Below are positions 1 through 8,290 of a stretch of 57,629 nt of DNA, one piece after another. Each line of letters starts with the position of its first letter. Position 1 is the stretch's first letter. The notes beneath the pieces are model-generated. The model was not told the DNA's origin and ran no database searches. It worked only from the letters and a program-made list of their open reading frames with translations. Made by a program: the position numbers and the translations under genes. Where the stretch lies: positions 1 through 57,629 of the forward strand of contig NZ_JAFRGN010000028.1 of the NCBI RefSeq assembly GCF_017433805.1. Direction: 5' to 3'. This stretch comes from Butyrivibrio sp. (GTDB lineage Bacteria; Bacillota; Clostridia; Lachnospirales; Lachnospiraceae).

Positions 1-197
1 AAAACGCCTGGTTCAATGCCAACAGTGTCAATCAATCTGAATGGGATACTTTTGTTCTCGTAAACCTTAAAATCCGCATCATTCTTTGTCTTGGATGGTA
101 CAGGCTTCTTCATGGCCGTTTCACCCAAAATAGCTTTTATCAAAGTTGACTTTCCAACACCTGCATAACCAACTACCAGTACGTTTCCCTTATCCAC
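1..197 (-). CDS. P-loop GTPase, N-terminal part (runs off window)
   Basis: About 65 N-terminal residues of a small GTP-binding protein; the rest lies beyond base 1. A Walker A / G1 motif GYAGVGKST occurs near residues 9-17 and a G3-like LIDTVGIEPG near residues 55-64, as in Era/TrmE-type GTPases. The start is a GTG at 197, preceded by AGGAG with 8 nt spacing. No in-frame ATG is usable upstream because stops intervene. Divergent from the NhaC gene. The G4 motif and C-terminal domain cannot be seen, so the subfamily and cellular role are not assigned. Confidence 0.75.
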   Translation of the reverse strand, partial: MDKGNVLVVGYAGVGKSTLIKAILGETAMKKPVPSKTKNDADFKVYENKSIPFRLIDTVGIEPGV

Positions 198-271
198 CGT
201 CTATTCTCCTATGCGTTTGCCATCACATTCTGTAGTTTCTTATTTATATATAGTTATACGTTTGCAAATAT

Positions 272-300
272 ATTATATAACGACATCAACAAAATTTCGA
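272..300 (-). promoter_or_regulatory. Predicted promoter of the P-loop GTPase gene
   Basis: On the minus strand a TATAAT -10 box (272-277) follows a TCGAAA -35 box (295-300) with a 17-nt spacer. It lies about 75 nt before the GTG start. Confidence 0.4.
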
Positions 301-313
301 CACCAATAATGCA

Positions 314-343
314 TTGACAACACCCGTGTCTTAGTAAAATAAT
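314..343 (+). promoter_or_regulatory. Predicted promoter of the NhaC antiporter gene
   Basis: A perfect TTGACA (314-319) is followed by A/T-rich -10 candidates: AATAAT at 338-343 (18-nt spacer) or TAAAAT at 335-340 (15-nt spacer). The start codon lies 38 nt or so downstream. Confidence 0.45.
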
Positions 344-381
344 AGAGTATACTTTAATACGTTAATGCAAAGGAGAATGGT

Positions 382-1908
382 ATGTTTGTCGACACTTTCT
401 GGTCCCTGCTTCCCGCTATCATCGCTATAGCACTGGCTCTTATCACTAAGGAAGTTTATTCTTCCCTGTTCATCGGCATTGTTGTCGGTGGTATGCTGTA
501 TTCCGGCTTTAGTTTTACAGGAACAATCGAGCATGTTTTTGTTGATGGTATGATCAGCCAGCTTTCAGATTCCTGGAATGTTGGTATCCTGATCTTCCTG
601 GTTGTCCTGGGCACAATGGTAATGCTCATGAACAGAGCTGGTGGTTCCGCTGCCTTTGGTAAATGGGCAGTACAGCATGTTAAGACCAAAACCGGGGCTC
701 AGATTGCCACTATAGTTCTTGGAATGCTTATCTTCATCGATGACTATTTTAACTGTCTGACTGTTGGCTCAGTTATGCGCCCAGTAACTGATAAGCACAA
801 GATTTCAAGAGAAAAGCTTGCATACCTTATTGATGCAACCGCTGCTCCTATCTGTATCATCGCTCCTATTTCTTCATGGGCTGCAGCTGTTACCGGTTTC
901 GTAGATGGTGTTAATGGTCTTACTCTTTTTGTAAGAGCTATTCCATATAACTTCTACGCACTCCTTACTATTGTTATGATGTTCGGCCTTACTCTGATGA
1001 AGATGGATTATGGTCCAATGAAGCAGGCAGAAGAGCATATCAAGGTAAAAGACCTTATTACTTCTGTAGGAGATGGTGAAGGACTTCTTGGTGCCAGCGA
1101 CCAGCCACATCCTCCAACATCTCAGAAGGGAAAAGTTATTCATCTTATATTCCCAATTGTTTCTCTTATCATCTGCTGCGTAATCGGAATGATCTACACT
1201 GGCGGATTCTTTGAGGGAACAGGCTTTGTTGATGCTTTCTCTGGTTCAGATGCTTCTGTAGGACTTGTATATGGCTCTGTTGCAGCACTTATTATTACAA
1301 TTGTCTTTTTCCTGCTTACTAATGTACTGAGCTTCAAGGATTGCATGAACTCTATTCCAGAAGGCTTTAAGAGTATGGTTCCAGCTATCCTGGTACTCAC
1401 CTTCGCATGGACACTTAAGTCTATGACAGATTCTCTTGGCGCAGCTAATTATGTAGCTGGAATATTTGAGAACTTTGCTGACAACGGCGCTGTTATGAGC
1501 TTCATCCCTGCACTTGTTTTCATCATTGCTACATTCCTTGCTTTTGCTACAGGTACTTCATGGGGAACCTTCGGAATCCTTATTCCTATCGTAGTTAATG
1601 TATTTGGTTCAAACATGAATAACGAGCTTATGATAATCGCTATTTCAGCTTGTATGGCTGGTGCTGTTTGCGGAGATCACTGCTCTCCTATTTCAGATAC
1701 TACTATCATGGCAAGTGCCGGTGCTCAGTGTGACCACATCAAGCATGTTTCTACGCAGCTTCCATATGCAATGACCGCTGCCGCTGTTTCTTTTGCCGCA
1801 TATATCATTTCAGGTTTCGTCAGAAACTGGATGATCTGCCTTGTAGTTGGAATAGCATTGATGCTTGGAACATTGTTCGTTATTAAGAATCTTAAGAAAG
1901 CAAATTAA
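382..1908 (+). CDS. NhaC-family Na+/H+ antiporter
   Basis: A 508-residue integral membrane protein with about a dozen hydrophobic helices over its whole length, the usual size for NhaC-type antiporters (ion transporter superfamily). Conserved-looking features include GTSWGTF near residue 390 and CGDHCSPISDTT near residues 429-440, both typical of this family's C-terminal half. It should exchange cytoplasmic Na+ for external H+, or an organic solute antiport as in MleN-type relatives; the substrate cannot be read from sequence. The ATG at 382 has AAGGAG upstream. It is monocistronic: its own promoter region precedes it and a strong terminator follows. Confidence 0.88.
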   Translation: MFVDTFWSLLPAIIAIALALITKEVYSSLFIGIVVGGMLYSGFSFTGTIEHVFVDGMISQLSDSWNVGILIFLVVLGTMVMLMNRAGGSAAFGKWAVQHVKTKTGAQIATIVLGMLIFIDDYFNCLTVGSVMRPVTDKHKISREKLAYLIDATAAPICIIAPISSWAAAVTGFVDGVNGLTLFVRAIPYNFYALLTIVMMFGLTLMKMDYGPMKQAEEHIKVKDLITSVGDGEGLLGASDQPHPPTSQKGKVIHLIFPIVSLIICCVIGMIYTGGFFEGTGFVDAFSGSDASVGLVYGSVAALIITIVFFLLTNVLSFKDCMNSIPEGFKSMVPAILVLTFAWTLKSMTDSLGAANYVAGIFENFADNGAVMSFIPALVFIIATFLAFATGTSWGTFGILIPIVVNVFGSNMNNELMIIAISACMAGAVCGDHCSPISDTTIMASAGAQCDHIKHVSTQLPYAMTAAAVSFAAYIISGFVRNWMICLVVGIALMLGTLFVIKNLKKAN

Positions 1909-1917
1909 AAAACTATT

Positions 1918-1957
1918 GGCCTCAGGTGCATTTTTGTGCCTGAGGTTTTTCTTTTTG
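1918..1957 (+). terminator. Rho-independent terminator after the NhaC gene
   Basis: A ten-pair stem CCTCAGGTGC / GTGCCTGAGG (two G-U pairs) around a short T-rich loop is followed by TTTTTCTTTTT. Confidence 0.85.
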
Positions 1958-2056
1958 CCATCAAAAATATTCCTTCGTATAAATATTTAAAGAAACAGAT
2001 ACGAGCTTTCGATAATAGTTTATATATGGGATTTATCTTTTCCCGAGGAGGATATT

Positions 2057-2827
2057 ATGAGAGACAGAAACAAAGCCGCTTCACTTATAAATGTACTTTT
2101 TGCTACAACTATTATTGCAGCTATGGTTGGTTGTGGATCAAAGAGCGTTAACGCTGAAGCGTTAGAAGAAAATATCCAGAGTGCAAGTAATGATGCAACT
2201 GAGGTTGAATTCTTTGATGAGGTAGAGCCTGAGGTTATCATAGATGAGTCAGCTACAGATGTCAGCGAAGTTCTGGTTGATGCAGAGAATGTTGATTCTC
2301 CTCTTCCAAGATATGAATATCCTGGCCCAGAATACTTCTACACAGTTCTCTATGATTTCCTGAGAGACGAATATGGTCAGCAGTATTCAGACTATGATGT
2401 CTGCATTCCTACACCATATATTATCGAGATTGATGATTCTGATCAGGACGACATCAAGGTTTATGGCGACTTCTGGATCTACAACTACAATCTTGAGGGT
2501 GATACTCTGATGTTCACTTCAGGCGGAAGCTACGCTGGACTCATCCACATGAAGAACGGCGAAGACGGCTATGAAATTACTGGTATGGATCTTGTAGGTG
2601 ATGGTTCCAACTTCGAACCTACAGCAAGAGCAATCTTCGGTGATAAGTACGACGAACTCCTTGCACTTTCACTTGATAAGGATGCAAGAGAAGCCACAAG
2701 AGCTCAGATCATTGCTAACTATGTAGCAGCAAATGACCTTAATATCACTCAGTATCAGGATTATGGCTGGCCTCCAGTTCAACTTCCAGCCGAGAATATT
2801 GATAATTTCTACAGCCAGCTCGATTGA
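2057..2827 (+). CDS. Acidic secreted lipoprotein of unknown function
   Basis: 256 residues. The N-terminus has basic residues, a hydrophobic stretch and an MVGC lipobox, so Cys26 is the likely lipidated residue and the protein should sit on the outer face of the membrane. Residues 30-85 are acidic and low in complexity, probably a linker. The C-terminal part (about 90-256) looks globular and is rich in Tyr, Asp and Gly; I do not recognise the fold. GAGGAGG precedes the ATG at 2057. The CapA-like gene follows 59 nt later on the same strand, so the two may be co-transcribed, though a TATAAT at 2841-2846 could give the second gene its own start. Confidence 0.75.
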   Translation: MRDRNKAASLINVLFATTIIAAMVGCGSKSVNAEALEENIQSASNDATEVEFFDEVEPEVIIDESATDVSEVLVDAENVDSPLPRYEYPGPEYFYTVLYDFLRDEYGQQYSDYDVCIPTPYIIEIDDSDQDDIKVYGDFWIYNYNLEGDTLMFTSGGSYAGLIHMKNGEDGYEITGMDLVGDGSNFEPTARAIFGDKYDELLALSLDKDAREATRAQIIANYVAANDLNITQYQDYGWPPVQLPAENIDNFYSQLD

Positions 2828-2886
2828 GCAGCTCTTCTGCTATAATAATATAGTGTAAAAGACATATTATTTGGCGGAATATCAAA

Positions 2887-4065
2887 ATGAGAATATGTGA
2901 AGGTTCAAAAAGAACAATTTCATATATAAAGAAATATTCTGTAGGCATCATTATTGCCAGCTTACTATTTACTGCCTCCAGTTCTCCTGTTTCTGCAGCT
3001 AATACCAATGATGTAAATATCATCATGGTTGGAGATATTCTTCTCCACAGTCCTGTTGAGGAAGCAGCTGTAAATGAAAGTGGTGAGTACAACTTCGATT
3101 TTATATTTGACCGTACCAGAAAAGACATCTCGACAGCTGATATTGCAATCGTTAATCAGGAAGTCATTATAGGCGGCGAAGAGCTTGGCATTTCCGGATA
3201 CCCAAACTTTAACGCTCCTTACCAGGTTGGCGATGCTCTTGTAAAGGCAGGTTTTGACGTTGTCTGCCACGGAACAAATCATGCCCTTGACCGAGGGAAA
3301 AAGGGAATTGTTAACAGCTGTAATTATTGGAAAAAGACTCATCCAGAAATAACTGTAGTTGGAATCAACCAGACAGAATCTGAATATTCAAACATAAATA
3401 TCATCAAGAAAAATGGCATTCGCATAGCAATACTCAATTACACTTATGGAACTAACGGAATCAAGGCTCCTTCCGACATGCCTCATGCTGTAGATACTCT
3501 AGAAGTATCAAAAGTAAAATCTGATCTTGCCTACGCTGAGCAAAATGCTGATTTTACTATTGTTTGCCCTCACTGGGGAACAGAATATGTCCTTAATCCA
3601 GATTCATATCAGAAAGAATGGACTAAGCGATTCAGGAAATATGGTGCAGATCTTGTAATTGGAACTCACCCACATGTAATAGAACCTGTTGAAATGCTTG
3701 AGGATAGCATTGCTGGCATATCCAATAATAAAGGTAATGGTGATATGCTCGTATACTACTCACTCGGCAACTTCGTTAACTGGACTTCCTCAAGTGGCGC
3801 AGGTATTGCCAATAGGTGCGTTGGCGGAATGGCACAGATTACCATAGGCCGCGATTCAAAAGGAGAAGTCGTGATAAAAGATCATGGCATCAAAGCACTG
3901 GTTTGCCACCTTCAACAAGGTCCGAATGGCGTTTCGGTATATCCACTCTCAGAATATACTGATGAACTCGGGAACAAAAACGAGATTGTTGCGCAAGACT
4001 CATCATTTTCTAGAAAGTATTGTGTCGATCTTTGTAATAAAGTTTGGGGAACCGCATGGAAATAA
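2887..4065 (+). CDS. CapA-family exported metallophosphatase-like protein
   Basis: 392 residues with a signal peptide (about 1-38, basic start, hydrophobic core, VSA-A cleavage). The mature part matches the CapA/PgsA poly-gamma-glutamate capsule family: MVGDILLH near residue 47 (metal-binding GD), GTNHALDRG near 137, GTHPHVIEPVE near 258 and YYSLGNFV near 290. These are the His, Asp and Asn positions of the calcineurin-like core. Capsule synthesis is known for some family members, but no pgsB or pgsC lies nearby, so the substrate here is open. The ribosome site (GGCGG) is weak. It converges on the adenosine deaminase-like gene. Confidence 0.85.
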   Translation: MRICEGSKRTISYIKKYSVGIIIASLLFTASSSPVSAANTNDVNIIMVGDILLHSPVEEAAVNESGEYNFDFIFDRTRKDISTADIAIVNQEVIIGGEELGISGYPNFNAPYQVGDALVKAGFDVVCHGTNHALDRGKKGIVNSCNYWKKTHPEITVVGINQTESEYSNINIIKKNGIRIAILNYTYGTNGIKAPSDMPHAVDTLEVSKVKSDLAYAEQNADFTIVCPHWGTEYVLNPDSYQKEWTKRFRKYGADLVIGTHPHVIEPVEMLEDSIAGISNNKGNGDMLVYYSLGNFVNWTSSSGAGIANRCVGGMAQITIGRDSKGEVVIKDHGIKALVCHLQQGPNGVSVYPLSEYTDELGNKNEIVAQDSSFSRKYCVDLCNKVWGTAWK

Positions 4066-4074
4066 GGAAATCCA

Positions 4075-4094
4075 CCTTAAGGGGTTCCCTAAGG
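4075..4094. terminator. Possible weak bidirectional terminator
   Basis: An imperfect hairpin (CCTTA-GGG / CCC-TAAGG with a bulge) sits between two convergent genes. No clean U-tract follows on either strand, so this is a weak call. Confidence 0.25.
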
Positions 4095-4128
4095 GAAGAG
4101 TCAACAATGCTTTTCAAATTTTTTGTAT

Positions 4129-5064
4129 TTATCTTTTTAATCCGTTTAGCCTGATGTCATCCAATTCCTCGGCGGTCAGACAGCCTGATTGATAGAGGCG
4201 AAGGTATTCCTTGGAAACATCCGAATCGAAGATAAGGACATCGTCAGAGTTTATGGTCACATCCACGCCTTTGTGGTAAAGCTGCGCTATTGGATGCTGC
4301 GCCATATTAGGCACGCGGCCAAGGAGGACATTACTGGACGGCGTGATATTCAGTCTGATCTTGTGGTCTATCAGATAATCGATTACGCTCTCATCCTGTA
4401 CGGCAGCAATTCCGTGCTGGACTTCATTAAGATGAAGAGCCTCAACTGCTGTAACTATATCCCGCGCTGTTCCCCACTCTCCCACATGAGCTTTCAGCAC
4501 CAGACCGTTCTCTGCTGCCTTTTCATATATAGGAATGAAGTTCTCTATGGGCTGTGCCATTTCATCGCCGTATAGGTCGATAGAATAAAATTCCTTGTGT
4601 CCCCAGAAATGAGATAAGCATCCCATTAGATAATCAATTGGGCAATGACGGGATAAACCGATCTGTAGGCGAAGTTCTATCTCAGGAGCAAACTCCGCAT
4701 TTGCCTTTTGGAATGCGTCAATCAGCTCTTCTATATCGTTATTAAAAAACTCCCCAAGTCCCCATACGTCTTCGCCAATTTCCAAAATGGTGACTCCATC
4801 TCTTTTGGCCTGTTCAAAGGTTGCTTCGATAAGCAGTTTCCTTCCCTCCAGACTGTTAAAACGATTCCCGATATACTTGCTGCTCCAGGCATCCATCTCG
4901 CTCATGGATGATAAGGTCTTGGAAATGGGAGTTATTTCATAGCCTATCTTCTCAAGGATATATTCTCTGCTTCCCCCGAGCACGAAATGGTTGTGAAGAT
5001 CAGCCTTGGGGAAGCTTCTGATCGCATCTAGGTTTTCACTTTTTATTGCGTCTATAAAGGTCAT
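4129..5064 (-). CDS. Adenosine deaminase-family amidohydrolase
   Basis: 311 residues, TIM-barrel metal hydrolase family. The zinc and catalytic residues of adenosine deaminases are all visible: HNH at 24-26 (first metal pair), the H-x-x-E pair in KAHVGEWG near 193-196, the His of VQHG near 217, and the Asp pair of NSDDV near 273. It should hydrolytically deaminate adenosine or a related aminated purine in the cytoplasm; the exact substrate is uncertain because this clade includes adenine and modified-nucleoside deaminases. It is the last gene of a five-gene minus-strand run. The C-terminus is slightly short and ends in an A-run, where a one-base change would extend the protein (see findings). 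Confidence 0.8.
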   Translation of the reverse strand: MTFIDAIKSENLDAIRSFPKADLHNHFVLGGSREYILEKIGYEITPISKTLSSMSEMDAWSSKYIGNRFNSLEGRKLLIEATFEQAKRDGVTILEIGEDVWGLGEFFNNDIEELIDAFQKANAEFAPEIELRLQIGLSRHCPIDYLMGCLSHFWGHKEFYSIDLYGDEMAQPIENFIPIYEKAAENGLVLKAHVGEWGTARDIVTAVEALHLNEVQHGIAAVQDESVIDYLIDHKIRLNITPSSNVLLGRVPNMAQHPIAQLYHKGVDVTINSDDVLIFDSDVSKEYLRLYQSGCLTAEELDDIRLNGLKR

Positions 5065-5109
5065 GGTTGATTGTTCTCTCTATGTTTCTTTATTCCTGTC
5101 CTGGTAGCG

Positions 5110-5574
5110 TTATCTCTTTGAAACGTTCCAATTATCGCCCTCTACAAGGTATTGGAACTCGGTGAGACTTGGATTATTGAATACATCAAGAAGATCTTGG
5201 AAGTCATCGACAGTATCAATTTCAGTAATTTGACTGTAATCGATCCATTCCATCTGGCCTTCTGCAGAAGAGACAACATCTCCCGTAAATTCAGTAGCCT
5301 TGAATAGCAGTACTACGTATCGTCCCTCTTCATAATTTCCATTTTTCATAGGAAACTGTTTTATTCCCACAAGCCTTGGATCAAGGATATCAAGACCTGT
5401 CTCTTCCTTCATCTCACGTTTAACTGCGTCCACAAAGGATTCGCCAATTTCAACATGACCACCTGGAAGAGTGTACCCTTTCCAATCTTCCTTAACTCGA
5501 TTCTGTAGTAATATCTTTTCCCCATTCTGAATGAGGCATAATACGGTAAGTTCTACCGTTTCAGTTCTTCCCAT
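5110..5574 (-). CDS. Nudix hydrolase (MutT-like)
   Basis: 154 residues carrying a complete Nudix box: GGHVEIGES at 38-46 leading to REMKEETGL at 53-61, matching G-x5-E-x7-REUxEExGU. Members cleave a nucleoside diphosphate linked to another group, often damaged dNTPs. The short length and plain single-domain layout fit a house-cleaning MutT/YtkD-type enzyme, but substrate cannot be assigned. The ATG is preceded by GGGAG. It lies 45 nt upstream of the deaminase gene and 66 nt downstream of the histidine phosphatase gene in the same run. Confidence 0.85.
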   Translation of the reverse strand: MGRTETVELTVLCLIQNGEKILLQNRVKEDWKGYTLPGGHVEIGESFVDAVKREMKEETGLDILDPRLVGIKQFPMKNGNYEEGRYVVLLFKATEFTGDVVSSAEGQMEWIDYSQITEIDTVDDFQDLLDVFNNPSLTEFQYLVEGDNWNVSKR

Positions 5575-5640
5575 TTATGTTCTCCCATGTTCCATTGCAT
5601 TCGTATGATTATCATTTTCTTTTGCTATGATTACAGCCAG

Positions 5641-6207
5641 TTATTTCAGAATGTACTTATTAATCTCAATGCACTTCCTATCTGCGCCGAACACGAACTC
5701 CACAATCCATGGCATGACAAATTTTATCTTTTCAAATTCTTCATATCCAAATGATTTGTCGTAGTAATTGATTATCGTGCTCAGTGCCGTTCCATGGCTA
5801 CCAATCACGATATTTTTTCCTCGATACTTCTCCAATACTTTGCTCAATGCTGCTATATTTCTGTCCTGTACTTCACTAAGGCACTCCCCGTCTGAGAGTT
5901 TGTAGTTAAAATCACTCCACTGCCTCTTTGTAAACTCTGTGAAATCCTCAATCCAGCAGCTATCAACTTTTCTTTCGCGGAAGTCTTCTATCTTTTCTAT
6001 AGACAGGCCCTTTTTCCTAGCAAAATCTGCCACAGTGTCGATAGCTCTTTTAAATGGGCTGGATAATACAACGTCTATATCCTTATCTGATAAAAAAGCT
6101 GTAACAAGCTTTCTATCCTCCATCCCACGTGGACTCAGCTCTCGCGATAAATCATCATGATTGTCGTAGTTCGGCTCTGCATGCCTTACAAAATAAACTC
6201 TGGTCAT
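5641..6207 (-). CDS. Histidine phosphatase (phosphoglycerate mutase-like) family protein
   Basis: 188 residues from the chosen ATG. RHAEP at 8-12 supplies the phospho-accepting His9, and GSHGTAL near residue 138 gives the second catalytic His. This superfamily holds mutases and phosphatases; the short single-domain form suggests a small-molecule phosphatase, substrate unknown. The ORF can be extended to a GTG at 6225, but AGGGA sits correctly in front of the ATG at 6207, so I prefer that start. It follows the Nudix-GNAT gene by only 20 nt, which suggests co-transcription. Confidence 0.85.
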   Translation of the reverse strand: MTRVYFVRHAEPNYDNHDDLSRELSPRGMEDRKLVTAFLSDKDIDVVLSSPFKRAIDTVADFARKKGLSIEKIEDFRERKVDSCWIEDFTEFTKRQWSDFNYKLSDGECLSEVQDRNIAALSKVLEKYRGKNIVIGSHGTALSTIINYYDKSFGYEEFEKIKFVMPWIVEFVFGADRKCIEINKYILK

Positions 6208-6227
6208 AGAAACATCCCTGATCACAT

Positions 6228-7211
6228 TTATAGTTTGATGGCGTAATGCTGCTTGATCACTCCATCTTCTTCAAACTCTTTAACCAGCACCCCATTGCAA
6301 CTCTTTGCTGTTGCGGCTGATGCAGCATTGTCCTTATCACATGCAATGATAACCTGATCCAGATGCTGCTGTCTTGCATATGCTAAACCCTGTTGAAGCT
6401 GTTTCCTGCCATAGCCTTTGCCTCGCTCAGATGGTCTTATACCATATGCGATATGTCCGCCGCTCTGAAGGTCATCTGTTAATGAATGATGGATCTTGAT
6501 GCATCCAATCAGTTTGCCATCAGATATACGCTTAGAAAAGAATGTGCTTGTCTGAATTGGTCTTTCATGGCTCTTTTGCCTTATGGAATCTATATGGCTA
6601 AGCCATTCGCCATAGTCATCATAGAAAGCAAATCCGCCGCTTCCATGGATCTGAGTATCACCAGCGCTGAAGTGTTCTTCTTTATATTCCAGGGCTTCTT
6701 TTTCCATTTCTTCTGAGGGTAGCACAAGAATCATATCGTTGTCTTCATCAAAATCATGGTCAAGGCTATATCTTTCTTTTCCCAGAACAATAGCATCATC
6801 AAGCATCTGATTTCCGGCCTCATCGGAGTAATTCAGATACCCTTTTACTTTCGATATGCTAACCAGCTTACGACCATACCTTTTCCCATTAGCAGGATCA
6901 TCTTGGATTTCATGTATATCTTTTATCCGTGCAATCATCCTAACCTGAGCGTACTGACTTCCATCCTCTTCGACAAGCAGATAGCCCAGGTAATGGATAT
7001 CCTCTATTACAGTATTTAGTTCCTCGATGTATTCCCTCGATAGTGTCTCCTCAAATGACTCGCTCTTTTCTGGCTTTCCGCCAGTTAGCTTGTATTTATC
7101 ATCCTCTATCCTAAGGAGAACTCTGCCATCATTCGAAAAGACAATTCCATAAACCTGCCTGACCTCTAAATCATCAGGGCCAGGTGCTTTAAACCATGTA
7201 AAAGTCCCCAC
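6228..7211 (-). CDS. Nudix hydrolase-GNAT acetyltransferase fusion
   Basis: 327 residues in two domains. The N-terminal part (about 1-150) has a Nudix box, GGKPEKSES at 44-52 and REYIEEL at 59-65, with the usual Gly after the EE pair replaced by Asn. The C-terminal part (about 155-327) is a GNAT acetyltransferase with the acetyl-CoA loop RPSERGKGYGRKQ near residue 270. The start is a GTG at 7211 with AAGGTG upstream. A fused hydrolase and acetyltransferase suggests two-step handling of one small molecule, but no substrate can be named. Neighbours are an ANT(6)-like gene upstream and a phosphatase downstream. Confidence 0.82.
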   Translation of the reverse strand: MGTFTWFKAPGPDDLEVRQVYGIVFSNDGRVLLRIEDDKYKLTGGKPEKSESFEETLSREYIEELNTVIEDIHYLGYLLVEEDGSQYAQVRMIARIKDIHEIQDDPANGKRYGRKLVSISKVKGYLNYSDEAGNQMLDDAIVLGKERYSLDHDFDEDNDMILVLPSEEMEKEALEYKEEHFSAGDTQIHGSGGFAFYDDYGEWLSHIDSIRQKSHERPIQTSTFFSKRISDGKLIGCIKIHHSLTDDLQSGGHIAYGIRPSERGKGYGRKQLQQGLAYARQQHLDQVIIACDKDNAASAATAKSCNGVLVKEFEEDGVIKQHYAIKL

Positions 7212-7300
7212 AACAACACCTTCCTATCATCAGATAAACATTTAAAGCTACATTACTTTCTCATAGCATTATTCTTTGAACTCGTTATTCTCTGCTTACA

Positions 7301-8170
7301 TTATTCTTTAAATGCATTACTTCTAAGGCTATCAATAAAATTCAACATCTCTTTTTCATTTGCATCAGAATAGTTAACCCCACATTTATCTGCCACTAAA
7401 TTACCAGCTTTGCGCCATAGCTTGATCACAGCGTCGAAAGCTTCCCAAATCTGCTCGTACTCAGAGTTAGGATATGTCTTTTTGTACAGATCAAACAGCT
7501 CTTTTTCCAAAAGCTTTTCCATATTGCTATCTAGAATCCCCATATCCACAGGCTCGCCGTGCTGCAGATAAATATGCCAGCGAAGCATCTTATTCAGGAG
7601 ATCGCGCACTGCGATATTAAGATAGAACATGGCAGATGGGAGCTCTTTTCTAAGTGTATATTCTGAAAAGGTCTTGAGAACCCAGAAGAATTCGTTGCAT
7701 GTTCCAAGAAATTCATCCTCTGAAGGTGCCTCTGAAAACAGAGTCTGTGTTTCTTCCAGGCGCTCAATCTCTGGCAAGATACCATCTTTATCTATAAGCT
7801 TCTGGTAAGTATCCCCAATCCAAACGTTTTCATGAGCTTGTTCTCTATTGTAACGGGACAAAAAGGACTCTTTATCAGCCGCATCTATCACAAGCGTAAT
7901 GCCATCTTTAAATAACATCAGATGTGCTTTTGTACCAGGGAACATTTCAGGATAGTTCTTATCACCGCGATATAAGAGGATTCTTTCTCCAAAGCTATCT
8001 TTAAAAAAATCATCCTCATATTTCTGAAGATCGTTGACCACAAAGAAGAATTCGTAGGAATGCTGATATTCTCTTTTAGGCATGAGATTAGTCCTGATAA
8101 CCGCCCTGACAGAGGGCTCAGCCATAGCATACTCTTCAATTTGTCTTATTATCTCCGCCTCAGATCTCAT
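7301..8170 (-). CDS. ANT(6)/AadE-like protein with degenerate active site
   Basis: 289 residues, collinear with aminoglycoside 6-adenylyltransferases: MRSEAEI at the start, FGERI and LMLFKDGI near 60-95, CNEFFWV near 160 and MLRWHI further on. In active enzymes of this family a GSRxN...QDYD signature supplies catalytic Asp residues. Here the matching stretch (about 25-45) reads RTN with Gly-Ser missing and YQHSYEF where FQDYDF is expected, and the later catalytic Asp is also shifted or lost. So it probably lacks nucleotidyltransferase activity and is not a good resistance call. An ATG at 8170 has GAGGAG ten bases upstream; a longer TTG-started frame would overlap that ribosome site. Confidence 0.75.
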   Translation of the reverse strand: MRSEAEIIRQIEEYAMAEPSVRAVIRTNLMPKREYQHSYEFFFVVNDLQKYEDDFFKDSFGERILLYRGDKNYPEMFPGTKAHLMLFKDGITLVIDAADKESFLSRYNREQAHENVWIGDTYQKLIDKDGILPEIERLEETQTLFSEAPSEDEFLGTCNEFFWVLKTFSEYTLRKELPSAMFYLNIAVRDLLNKMLRWHIYLQHGEPVDMGILDSNMEKLLEKELFDLYKKTYPNSEYEQIWEAFDAVIKLWRKAGNLVADKCGVNYSDANEKEMLNFIDSLRSNAFKE

Positions 8171-8194
8171 ACAACTTGGTCTCCTCAAGTTTTC

Positions 8195-8226
8195 TATAAA
8201 GGTTTCTAAATTTATAAAGGTTTCTA
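8195..8226. repeat. Two 14-bp direct repeats in the leader of the ANT(6)-like gene
   Basis: TATAAAGGTTTCTA occurs at 8195-8208 and again at 8213-8226, an 18-nt period. They fall between the predicted promoter and the ribosome site of the ANT(6)-like gene. Confidence 0.7.
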
Positions 8227-8261
8227 GATATTTAGATTCGTAAAATCACCTTACTTGAATC

Positions 8262-8290
8262 ATTATACTTAATCGAGAGGCTTTTCCCAA
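8262..8290 (-). promoter_or_regulatory. Predicted promoter of the five-gene minus-strand run
   Basis: Minus-strand TTGGGA (8285-8290) and TATAAT (8262-8267) are separated by 17 nt. The inferred start near 8255 leaves a leader of about 85 nt that contains the direct repeats. Confidence 0.5.

Noticed and set aside
1936-2151. Short open frame before the lipoprotein gene
   Set aside because: It starts inside the NhaC terminator and has no ribosome site; the lipoprotein frame fits much better.
7301-8170. Aminoglycoside resistance gene
   Set aside because: The catalytic residues of ANT(6) are missing.
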